Assembly (NCBI RefSeq): GCF_900105735.1
Contig: NZ_LT629793.1
Span: 496,001 to 560,000 of the forward strand
Length of the DNA stretch: 64,000 nucleotides
DNA from: Pseudomonas yamanorum
Lineage (GTDB): Bacteria; Pseudomonadota; Gammaproteobacteria; Pseudomonadales; Pseudomonadaceae
Direction: 5' to 3'
Shown piece after piece: positions 9,813-17,333 of the stretch. The notes under the pieces are model-generated. The model saw only the letters and a program-made list of their open reading frames with translations. It was not told where the DNA came from and ran no database searches. Made by a program: the position numbers and the translations under genes. Each line of letters opens with the position of its first letter. Position 1 is the first letter of the stretch.

Positions 9813-10798
9813 ATGCCAAATCACTTTCTACACCTGCAGCCGCCCCCGTCACCACCGCACCCCGCAGCCGCCTGCGCTTGTCCCTCGACCGCTTCGGCCT
9901 GCCGCTGGTGTTTATCCTGCTGTGCCTGGTGATGGCCTTCGCCAGCGAATACTTCATGACCTGGCGCAACTGGATGGACATCCTGCGCCAGACCTCGATC
10001 AACGGAATTCTCGCCGTGGGCATGACCTACGTGATCCTGACCAAGGGCATCGACCTGTCAGTGGGCTCGATCCTGGCGTTTGCCGGGTTGTGCAGTGCCA
10101 TGGTGGCGACCCAGGGGTATGGCGTGCTGGCGGCGGTCAGCGCCGGGATGTTCGCCGGGGCGATGCTCGGGGTGGTGAACGGCTTTATGGTCGCCAACCT
10201 GTCGATCCCACCCTTTGTCGCGACCTTGGGCATGTTGAGCATTGCCCGGGGCATGACCTTCATCCTCAACGACGGCAGCCCGATCACCGACCTGCCCGAC
10301 GCGTACCTGGCGCTGGGCATCGGCAAGATCGGCCCGATTGGCGTGCCCATCGTGATCTTCGCCGTGGTCGCGCTGATCTTCTGGATGGTGCTGCGCTACA
10401 CCACCTACGGCCGCTATGTGTACGCGGTGGGCGGCAACGAGAAGAGCGCGCGCACCTCCGGGATCGGCGTGCGCAAGGTGATGTTTTCGGTGTACGTGGT
10501 CTCGGGGTTGCTCGCCGGGTTGGCCGGTGTGGTGCTGTCGGCGCGCACCACCTCCGCCCTGCCCCAGGCGGGCACTTCTTATGAGCTGGACGCGATTGCC
10601 GCGGTGGTGATCGGCGGCACCAGCCTGTCGGGCGGTACCGGCACGATTGTCGGCACGCTGTTTGGTGCACTGCTGATCGGTGTGATCAACAACGGCCTGA
10701 ACCTGCTCGGCGTGTCCTCCTATTACCAGCAGGTCGCCAAGGGCCTGATCATCGTGTTCGCAGTATTGATTGATGTGTGGCGCAAGAAAAAACGCTAG
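9809..10798 (+). CDS. Sugar ABC transporter permease (RbsC type)
   Basis: 329 residues, a hydrophobic multi-span inner-membrane protein with the family segment GIDLSVGSILAFAGL and the cytoplasmic loop GGNEKSARTSGIGV that contacts the ATPase. Its ATG lies inside the last codons of the ATPase gene (ATGA overlap). It should form the membrane channel with the products of 8325 and 10855. The binding protein gene follows after 56 bases. Confidence 0.95.
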   Translation: MNAKSLSTPAAAPVTTAPRSRLRLSLDRFGLPLVFILLCLVMAFASEYFMTWRNWMDILRQTSINGILAVGMTYVILTKGIDLSVGSILAFAGLCSAMVATQGYGVLAAVSAGMFAGAMLGVVNGFMVANLSIPPFVATLGMLSIARGMTFILNDGSPITDLPDAYLALGIGKIGPIGVPIVIFAVVALIFWMVLRYTTYGRYVYAVGGNEKSARTSGIGVRKVMFSVYVVSGLLAGLAGVVLSARTTSALPQAGTSYELDAIAAVVIGGTSLSGGTGTIVGTLFGALLIGVINNGLNLLGVSSYYQQVAKGLIIVFAVLIDVWRKKKR

Positions 10799-10854
10799 TC
10801 GCTTTTCCTCGAAACCGAACTGAACGACCTACAACAATAAGCGGAGTTCTCATC

Positions 10855-11862
10855 ATGAAAGTTGGTATTTCCCTGGCCGCCGTCGCGGCACTCTCCCTGC
10901 TCGCCAGCAGCATTGCCCTGGCTGCCGATGGCAAGACCTACAAGATCGGCGCCGCAGTGTACGGCCTCAAGGGCCAGTTCATGCAGAACTGGGTGCGCGA
11001 GTTGAAGGAACACCCGGCCGTCAAGGACGGCACCGTGCAACTGACCGTGTTCGACGGCAACTACGACGCCCTGACCCAGAACAACCAGATTGAAAACATG
11101 GTGACCCAGCACTACGACGCGATCCTGTTTGTACCGATCGACACCAAGGCCGGCGTCGGCACCGTGAAGGCCGCCATGAGCAATGACGTGGTGGTGATCG
11201 CCTCCAACACCAAGGTGGCGGACGCCAACGTACCTTATGTCGGCAACGACGACGTGGAAGGCGGCCGGCTCCAGGCCCAGGCCATGGTCGACAAGCTCAA
11301 GGGCAAGGGCAACGTCGTGATCATCCAGGGCCCGATTGGCCAATCGGCACAGATCGACCGGGAAAAGGGTGAGATGGAAGTGCTGGGCAAGCACCCGGAC
11401 ATCAAGATCATCGAGAAGAAAACCGCCAACTGGGACCGCGCCCAGGCCCTGGCCCTGACTGAAGACTGGCTGAACGCCCACCCCAAAGGCATCAACGGGG
11501 TGATCGCGCAAAACGATGACATGGCCCTCGGTGCGGTGCAGGCATTGAAGTCCCATGGGCTGTCGTCCAAGGATGTGCCGGTGACGTCCATCGACGGCAT
11601 GCCGGATGCGATCCAGGCGGCGAAGAAAGATGAAGTGACCACCTTCCTGCAAGACGCCCAGGCCCAGTCTCAAGGCGCGCTGGATGTGGCGCTGCGGGCG
11701 CTGGCCGGCAAGGACTACAAGCCGCAGTCGGTGATCTGGGAACGCTATGGCAAGGATGTGAAATGGGGTGACGGCACCGCCAAGAACTACATCCTGCCGT
11801 GGGTGCCAGTGACCAATGCGAATGCGGATGCGCTGTACCAGCAGGTGAGCGGCACGAAGTAA
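10855..11862 (+). CDS. Periplasmic sugar-binding protein (RbsB type)
   Basis: 335 residues with a clear signal peptide cut near residue 23 (SIALA|AD), then a type-I periplasmic binding fold: GLKGQFMQNW, the hinge INGVIAQNDDMALGAVQAL and a C-terminal lobe. The ATG at 10855 was chosen over the upstream-open frame because it starts the signal peptide. It probably captures the polyol or tetrose substrate for the ATPase/permease pair. A long REPIN palindrome follows its stop. Confidence 0.94.
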   Translation: MKVGISLAAVAALSLLASSIALAADGKTYKIGAAVYGLKGQFMQNWVRELKEHPAVKDGTVQLTVFDGNYDALTQNNQIENMVTQHYDAILFVPIDTKAGVGTVKAAMSNDVVVIASNTKVADANVPYVGNDDVEGGRLQAQAMVDKLKGKGNVVIIQGPIGQSAQIDREKGEMEVLGKHPDIKIIEKKTANWDRAQALALTEDWLNAHPKGINGVIAQNDDMALGAVQALKSHGLSSKDVPVTSIDGMPDAIQAAKKDEVTTFLQDAQAQSQGALDVALRALAGKDYKPQSVIWERYGKDVKWGDGTAKNYILPWVPVTNANADALYQQVSGTK

Positions 11863-11886
11863 GTTTTGACTTGAAACCCGGTCAAG

Positions 11887-11976
11887 TGTGGGAGCGGGCT
11901 TGCTCGCGAAAGCGGTGGATCATTCAACAGATGTGCCACCTGATACACCGCTTTCGCGAGCAAGCCCGCTCCCACA
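11887..11976. repeat. REPIN: 31-base perfect inverted repeat
   Basis: Arms 11887-11917 and 11946-11976 are exact reverse complements starting TGTGGGAGCGGGCTTGC, with a 28-base loop. The same 31-base arm recurs at 21335-21423. The element lies between the binding-protein and SDR genes of one operon, so it would form a strong hairpin in the polycistronic mRNA. Confidence 0.9.
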
Positions 11977-12013
11977 TTGGATCTCCACCGATCTGAAAAA
12001 TGGAGTCATGTTC

Positions 12014-12769
12014 ATGTCTGGATTCTGGAATCAAGCCTTCGACCTCACCGGCCGCTGCGCCGTGATCACCGGCGGGGCCGCCGGGATCGGTCTGGCTTCT
12101 GCCAGCCTGCTGGTGGAACGCGGCGCACGAGTGGCCCTGCTCGACCGCGACCCGGCCGTGGTCGAAGTCGCCGCCAACCTCGGCGCCGGGAATATCGGCA
12201 TCGCCGTGGACCTGCGCCAACTCGACCAGGTGCACAGCACCGTCGACTACGTATTCGATCACTTCAAACGCCTGGATTACCTGGTCAACAGCGCCGGGGT
12301 CGCCCTGCTGGACAAGGCCCTGGACGTCAGCGAAAACGCCTGGGACACCACCCTCGACATCAACCTCAAGGCCAGCTTTTTCGTCGCCCAGGCCTGCGCC
12401 AAACACATGCTTGCCCAGGGCAGCGGGCGCATCGTCAACCTCGCTTCCCAAGCGGCGTTAATAGGCCTGGACCGTCACGTCGCCTACTGCGCCAGCAAGG
12501 CCGCCGTGGTCGGCATGACCAAGGTGCTGGCCATGGAATGGGCGCCCCACATCAACGTCAACGCCATTTCCCCGACCATCGTCGAAACCGCCCTGGGCAA
12601 AAAGGCCTGGGCCGGCGAGCTGGGGGAACGGGCCAAATTGCAGATCCCGGCGGGCCGCTTTGCCCAGCCGGAAGAAATCGCCGGGCTGGCGTTGTACCTG
12701 CTCAGCGACGCCGCGCAGATGATCACCGGCGAGAACGTGGTGATCGACGGCGGCTACAGCATCCAGTAA
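12014..12769 (+). CDS. SDR family oxidoreductase, probable polyol (D-threitol-type) dehydrogenase
   Basis: 251 residues of classical short-chain dehydrogenase: TGGAAGIG cofactor motif, NSAG, and the YCASKAA active site with serine in the preceding strand. GGAG lies 8 bases before the ATG at 12014, which is preferred over the ATG at 12008. In mycobacteria an SDR (DthD) oxidises D-threitol to D-erythrulose, and the surrounding kinase and isomerase genes make the same step plausible here. The identity of the polyol is inference. Confidence 0.82.
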   Translation: MSGFWNQAFDLTGRCAVITGGAAGIGLASASLLVERGARVALLDRDPAVVEVAANLGAGNIGIAVDLRQLDQVHSTVDYVFDHFKRLDYLVNSAGVALLDKALDVSENAWDTTLDINLKASFFVAQACAKHMLAQGSGRIVNLASQAALIGLDRHVAYCASKAAVVGMTKVLAMEWAPHINVNAISPTIVETALGKKAWAGELGERAKLQIPAGRFAQPEEIAGLALYLLSDAAQMITGENVVIDGGYSIQ

Positions 12770-12797
12770 TTGATCTTTTGTCGTGAGGTTTATCGTC

Positions 12798-13913
12798 ATG
12801 TCTACCGTTACCGAACGCACGCCCGAGCAACTGTCACCCGTCATTCCGAAAACCATGCAGGCCGTGGTCTGCCATGGCCCCGAAGACTATCGCCTGGAGA
12901 CCGTCGATGTACCGACGCCCGGGCCCGACGAGATCCTGACCAAGGTCGAGCTGTGCGGCATCTGCATGGGCGACATCAAGACTTATCGCGGTGCTCCATC
13001 GTTCTGGGGCGATGCTGAGCAGCCGCGCTACGTGAAGCCGCCGATGATTCCCGGCCACGAATTCGTGTGCCGCGTGGTCGCCCTCGGCCCAGGCGCAGAA
13101 AAGCGTGGAGTGAAGGTCGGCGACCGGGTGATTTCCGAGCAGATCGTGCCGTGCTGGGGCTGCCGCTTCTGCAACCACGGCCAGTACTGGATGTGCCAGA
13201 AACACGACTTGTACGGTTTCCAGAACAACGTCCAGGGCGCCATGGCCCAGTACATGATCTTCACCAAGGAAGGCATCATCCACAAAGTGCCGGACTCGAT
13301 TGCCCCGGACGAAGCCATCCTGATTGAACCCCTGGCCTGCTCCCTGCACGCAGCGGAGCGGGCCAATGTGGATTTCGACGACATCGTGGTGGTAGCCGGC
13401 GCCGGTACGTTGGGCCTGGGAATCATCGGCGCGGTGCGCATGCGCAACCCGAAAAAACTCATCGTGCTCGACATGAAACCCGAGCGCGCCGCCCTCGCCC
13501 TGCGCATGGGTGCGGACGAAGTGTGGAACCCGGCTGAAGTCGACGTCATGGCGAAGATTCGCGAGATCACCGACGGCTACGGTTGCGACATTTACATTGA
13601 GGCCACCGGGCACCATAAGGCGGTGAACCAGGGCCTGGCGATGCTGCGCAAACTGGGACGTTTTGTGGAGTTCAGCGTGTTCAACGACGAGGCCACGGTG
13701 GACTGGTCGATCATCGGCGACCGCAAGGAACTGGACGTGCTGGGCTCCCACCTGGGTCCGTACATGTACCCGCGCGCCATCGACTTTATCGGCAACCGCA
13801 AGATCGACATGCGCGACGTGGTGACCCACAAATTTGCCTTGGCAGACTTCAAGGAAGCATTTGCGGTGATGGAGCGCGGGGACAAGTCGCTTAAAGTCGT
13901 ATTGGAACCCTGA
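12798..13913 (+). CDS. eltD: Zinc-dependent alcohol dehydrogenase, probable erythritol/L-threitol dehydrogenase
   Basis: 371 residues of medium-chain dehydrogenase. Catalytic zinc ligands are seen in LCGICMGD and PGHEF, the structural zinc site as CWGCRFCNHGQYWMC, and the NAD site as VVAGAGTLGLG. The overall sequence is of the type annotated as erythritol/L-threitol dehydrogenase (EltD), which gives L-erythrulose. The frame starts at GTG 12783, but the ATG at 12798 with GAGG 9 bases ahead is preferred. It lies 28 bases after the SDR gene in the same operon. Confidence 0.78.
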   Translation: MSTVTERTPEQLSPVIPKTMQAVVCHGPEDYRLETVDVPTPGPDEILTKVELCGICMGDIKTYRGAPSFWGDAEQPRYVKPPMIPGHEFVCRVVALGPGAEKRGVKVGDRVISEQIVPCWGCRFCNHGQYWMCQKHDLYGFQNNVQGAMAQYMIFTKEGIIHKVPDSIAPDEAILIEPLACSLHAAERANVDFDDIVVVAGAGTLGLGIIGAVRMRNPKKLIVLDMKPERAALALRMGADEVWNPAEVDVMAKIREITDGYGCDIYIEATGHHKAVNQGLAMLRKLGRFVEFSVFNDEATVDWSIIGDRKELDVLGSHLGPYMYPRAIDFIGNRKIDMRDVVTHKFALADFKEAFAVMERGDKSLKVVLEP

Positions 13914-13935
13914 TTGGCTTAATAACCCAGAACCC

Positions 13936-14063
13936 TGTGGGAGCCGGGCTTTGGCTTTTTGTGGGAGCTGGCTTGCCTGCGATGCGGACGCCTCGGTCTA
14001 TCAGTGACACCGAGCCGATGCAATCGCAGGCAAGCCAGCTCCCACACAAGCCCGGCTCCCACA
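13936..14063. repeat. Nested REPIN: one palindrome inserted in another
   Basis: The outer arms TGTGGGAGCCGGGCTT (13936-13951) and their exact complement (14048-14063) enclose an inner 24-base perfect inverted repeat (13960-13983 and 14023-14046) starting TGTGGGAGCTGGC. The inner element's loop carries a further CTCGGT/ACCGAG stem (13992-13997, 14009-14014). The inner type equals the element at 15758-15840. It occupies the gap between eltD and dhaK. Confidence 0.9.
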
Positions 14064-14092
14064 CCAAGAATAAGAACACAGGAAACCGCGTT

Positions 14093-15094
14093 ATGAATCG
14101 AGTGATAAACGATCCGGACCAAGTGGTCGAGGACATGCTGCGGGGCATTTTGGTCGCGCACCCCGAGCTGCGCCAATACGAAACCAATCCCCGGGTGATC
14201 GGCAAGGCCAAGGCGTCGCCACAGGGCCGCGTGGGCATCGTGACCGGCGGCGGTTCCGGCCATGAGCCGGCCTTCCTCGGCTATGTCGGCCCCGGCCTGT
14301 TAGACGCCGTGGCCGTCGGCGAAATCTTCTCCTCGCCCACCGCCAAAAGCTTCTTCGATGCTTTCCGCGCCGCCGACCAGGGTGCCGGCGTGGCGTGCCT
14401 GTACGGCAACTACGCCGGCGACAACATGAACGTGAAGCTGGCAATGAAAATGGCCGCCAGCAAGGACATGCAAATTCGCACCGTGGTCGCCAACGACGAC
14501 GTGGCCTCGGCGCCCAAGGCCGATATCGCCAAGCGTCGCGGGGTGGCAGGCGAGATCTTCATGTGGAAGGTCGGCGGTGCGGCCGCTGCCCAGCATTACG
14601 ATCTGGACGGGGTGATTCGTGTCGCCCAGAAGGCCGTCGACAACTGCCGCTCCATCGGCATCGGCCTCACCCCCTGCACCATCGCGGCGGTGGGCAAGCC
14701 GAACTTCCAGATTCCCGACGGGCAGATGGAATTGGGCATCGGCCACCACGGCGAGCCGGGCATCGAAGTGATCGCCATCGAATCCGCCGAAGCCATGGCC
14801 GCGCGCATGCTCGCGCCGATCCTCGCCGACCGCGACTTCAGCCAGGATGACAGCGTGGTGGTGCTGGTCTCGGGCCTGGGCGCGACGCCGGTAATGGAAC
14901 TTTACATTTTCTACGCCGAGGTTGAACGTCAACTGCAGGCCAGGGGCTTGAAGATTCATCGCTGCTACGTGGGCAACTACTTCACCTCCCTGGAAATGAT
15001 GGGCGTGACTTTGACCTTGCTGGGCCTGGACGCCGAGCTGAAAACCCTGATCGACCAACCCTGCCGTTCCATCGGCATGACCCAGGCGGACTGA
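14093..15094 (+). CDS. dhaK: DhaK-type kinase subunit, probable erythrulose kinase
   Basis: 333 residues, the DhaK domain length. Visible marks are GRVGIVTGGGSGHEP, the loop YGNYAGDNMNV, and GIGHHGEPG, where the histidine that binds the keto substrate as a hemiaminal lies. The frame is open upstream through the REPIN, but the family N-terminus begins at the ATG 14093. The stop is 3 bases before dhaL. No DhaM or other PTS protein is nearby, so ATP rather than a phosphoprotein is the likely donor. Context points to a tetrulose (erythrulose) rather than dihydroxyacetone; this is inference. Confidence 0.88.
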   Translation: MNRVINDPDQVVEDMLRGILVAHPELRQYETNPRVIGKAKASPQGRVGIVTGGGSGHEPAFLGYVGPGLLDAVAVGEIFSSPTAKSFFDAFRAADQGAGVACLYGNYAGDNMNVKLAMKMAASKDMQIRTVVANDDVASAPKADIAKRRGVAGEIFMWKVGGAAAAQHYDLDGVIRVAQKAVDNCRSIGIGLTPCTIAAVGKPNFQIPDGQMELGIGHHGEPGIEVIAIESAEAMAARMLAPILADRDFSQDDSVVVLVSGLGATPVMELYIFYAEVERQLQARGLKIHRCYVGNYFTSLEMMGVTLTLLGLDAELKTLIDQPCRSIGMTQAD

Positions 15095-15097
15095 ACC

Positions 15098-15742
15098 ATG
15101 AGCCAGCATTTCTCCACCCACGACGGCAGCGCCATCGTCGCCGACCTGGTGAGCGTGATCGTTGCCAACCGCGAATACCTGAGCGAAGTCGACGGCGCCA
15201 TTGGCGATGGCGACCACGGCATCAACATGGCCAAGGGGTTTGCCCATTGCGGGCGCACCATTGAAGGCCGTCAGTTGACCCTGGCCGAAGCGCTGGACGA
15301 GTTGACACTGAGCCTGATGGAAGGCATCGGCGGCTCCATGGGGCCGCTGTATGGCAGCCTGTTTATCGGCATGGCGGATGAGGTGCGCGGCAGCGAAGAG
15401 ATTGACGCGGCAACCTTTGCCCATTTGCTGCGGGGCGGGTTGACCTCGTTGCAGGACATCACCGACGCCGGCGTGGGTGACAAGTGTTTGATGGACACCT
15501 TGATTCCGGCGGTGGAAGCGTTTGAACAGGCCAATGGGTCGGGAGCGTCGTTCAGTGAGGCGCTGGACGCGATGAAAAGTGCCGCGTCGCGGGGGCGGGA
15601 TTCCACCAAGGATCTGGTGGCAAAGATAGGTCGCGCCAGCCGTCTGGGCGAACGCTCGCTGGGTGTGCTGGATGCTGGAGCGGTGTCATGCTGCTTGATA
15701 CTGACGCGATTGGCGGATTCGGTTCAACCGCGGTTGGTGTAG
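15098..15742 (+). CDS. dhaL: DhaL-type ATP-binding kinase subunit
   Basis: 214 residues, the DhaL size. The magnesium-nucleotide motif is clear as IGDGDHGINMAKG, with the glycine-rich GGSMGPLYGSLF and the C-terminal GRASRLGERS segment. It pairs with the upstream dhaK; in many bacteria the two domains are fused, here they are separate genes 3 bases apart. It is the last gene of the operon, and a REPIN follows. Confidence 0.9.
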   Translation: MSQHFSTHDGSAIVADLVSVIVANREYLSEVDGAIGDGDHGINMAKGFAHCGRTIEGRQLTLAEALDELTLSLMEGIGGSMGPLYGSLFIGMADEVRGSEEIDAATFAHLLRGGLTSLQDITDAGVGDKCLMDTLIPAVEAFEQANGSGASFSEALDAMKSAASRGRDSTKDLVAKIGRASRLGERSLGVLDAGAVSCCLILTRLADSVQPRLV

Positions 15743-15757
15743 CGCCTGGTCAGGCCT

Positions 15758-15840
15758 CATCGCAGGCAAGCCAGCTCCCACAGTTGACCGAGTTGCCCGG
15801 GCGTACAAGGTCAGCTGTGGGAGCTGGCTTGCCTGCGATG
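15758..15840. repeat. REPIN: 26-base perfect inverted repeat, inverted orientation
   Basis: Arms 15758-15783 and 15815-15840 are exact complements (CATCGCAGGCAAGCC and its reverse). The arm sequence equals the inner element at 13960-14046, but the arms are turned the other way: the TGTGGGAGC ends face inward. It lies 16 bases after dhaL. Confidence 0.88.
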
Positions 15841-15853
15841 GCCGCGACCCGGC

Positions 15854-16744
15854 TTAACTTTTATCACCAAAACCAGCCGCACTCAGTTTGACTTGCTCGA
15901 TGTACCGCGCCACCGCCGGCGACTTTTCAAAGCGCCGGTGAATCAGCGACAACCACGACGACGCCTCACTGCCGTCAATCGTGCGGTACACCACGTTCGG
16001 CAAGCTCACATGCCCCAACACCGACTCTGGCACCACCGCCACGCCCTGCCCCAGTGACACGAGGGCAATCACCGCCACCAACCCGCCCGGCTGCGGCCCC
16101 AGCCGAGGCGCATAACCACCCTGCGCGGCCACCTGCAGCGTGCCGCTGATTTGCTCAGGCAAGATAAAGGTCTCGTTTTGCAGGTGCTCGCAACTGATCG
16201 CCTTTAATCCCAGCAGCCAGGAATCCTGGGGCAACGCCAGCACAAACCCTTCGCTGTTCAAACGCACCGCCTCCACGCCCTCGGGCAATGTCATCGGAGA
16301 GCGGATATAGCCAATATCGAAGCGCCCATCCGCGACCAGCCCCGGCAACATCGCCATCGGGCTTTCGCGCACGCTCATGCTCACGTCAGGGAAGTCCCCA
16401 CAGAACGACTGCACCTGACGCTGCAACAGGCCTGAATAGACCGCCGACGCAACGTACCCCAACTCTATGTGACCAATCTCACCGCGCCCGGCGCGCTGGG
16501 CATTGCGCTGGGCGAATTCGAACTGACGCACCGTGACCTCAGCCTCGATCAACAGCGCCGCTCCCGCTTCGGTGAGGCTGACTTCGCGCTGCTGGCGGAT
16601 AAACAAGCGCGTACCGAGGGTGTTTTCCATGTCCTGGATCTGCCGGCTCAGGGTCGGTGGGGCGATGCCTAGCTGCTCGGCGGCCCGAGTGAAATTGCGT
16701 TGCCGGGCAACCGCCAGGAAGTAGCGGAAATGACGTATTTCCAT
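15854..16744 (-). CDS. LysR family transcriptional regulator
   Basis: 296 residues. The HTH (RAAEQLGIAPPTLSRQIQDM) and N-terminus MEIRHFRYFLAVA resemble the CatM/BenM branch. The substrate-binding domain spans about 90-290. It is divergent from the GlcG-like/MFS operon across 103 bases and probably regulates it. Confidence 0.94.
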   Translation of the reverse strand: MEIRHFRYFLAVARQRNFTRAAEQLGIAPPTLSRQIQDMENTLGTRLFIRQQREVSLTEAGAALLIEAEVTVRQFEFAQRNAQRAGRGEIGHIELGYVASAVYSGLLQRQVQSFCGDFPDVSMSVRESPMAMLPGLVADGRFDIGYIRSPMTLPEGVEAVRLNSEGFVLALPQDSWLLGLKAISCEHLQNETFILPEQISGTLQVAAQGGYAPRLGPQPGGLVAVIALVSLGQGVAVVPESVLGHVSLPNVVYRTIDGSEASSWLSLIHRRFEKSPAVARYIEQVKLSAAGFGDKS

Positions 16745-16847
16745 CGCAGTATTAGCTCAAAGGTAATGAAGTTCACTGTCACGCCTAATAAAGCCAAGAC
16801 TCGGCGGGACTAAGCTGGGCGCACGCTCACAGTAGAGAGGCACTCCC

Positions 16848-17333
16848 ATGTTAGTCAAATCTCTGATACTGACACTCGCAGGTCTGGCCGCCCTGCCCTC
16901 GGCCATGGCCGCCGAACCACCTGCCACCATTGCTCACAAGGCAATACTGACCCTGGCCACTGCCCAGCAGATCGCCGCGCAGGCCCGTAAAGTCGCCGCT
17001 GAAAAAGGCTGGCCCTGCGCGCTGGCGATTGTCGACGATGGCGGCTGGCCGATCCTCACCACCCGCATGGACGGCGCTCCGGTGGTCGCCGGGATTGAGT
17101 TGGCCCAAGGCAAGGCTCGCACGTCGGCGCTGTTCAAACGGCCGTCCGCCGATCTGGAAAACGCCATCAACGGCGGGCGCCAGGCAGCCGTCACCGCCGG
17201 CCTGCTGATGATGAAAGGCGCCCAGCCCATCATCCTCGAAGGCCAGGTAGTGGGCGCCATCGGCATCAGCGCAGACACCCCGGCCCACGATGATGAGATC
17301 GCCCTGGCGGCGGTGGCTTCGGTGCAGCCATGA
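16848..17333 (+). CDS. Exported GlcG/HbpS-like protein
   Basis: 161 residues with a signal peptide (cut near residue 21, SAMA|EP) and one GlcG/HbpS domain: LTLATAQQIAAQA, ALAIVDDGG and GAIGISADTP. Family members include heme-binding HbpS and the glycolate-locus protein GlcG; many have no known role. Its stop overlaps the start of the MFS gene by 4 bases, so it is coupled to an exporter. Confidence 0.86.
   Translation: MLVKSLILTLAGLAALPSAMAAEPPATIAHKAILTLATAQQIAAQARKVAAEKGWPCALAIVDDGGWPILTTRMDGAPVVAGIELAQGKARTSALFKRPSADLENAINGGRQAAVTAGLLMMKGAQPIILEGQVVGAIGISADTPAHDDEIALAAVASVQP

Noticed and set aside
11787..11975. Small frames beginning MGAGLLAKAV near REP elements
   Set aside because: They are translations of the REPIN arms and recur wherever the palindrome occurs, so they are not proteins.
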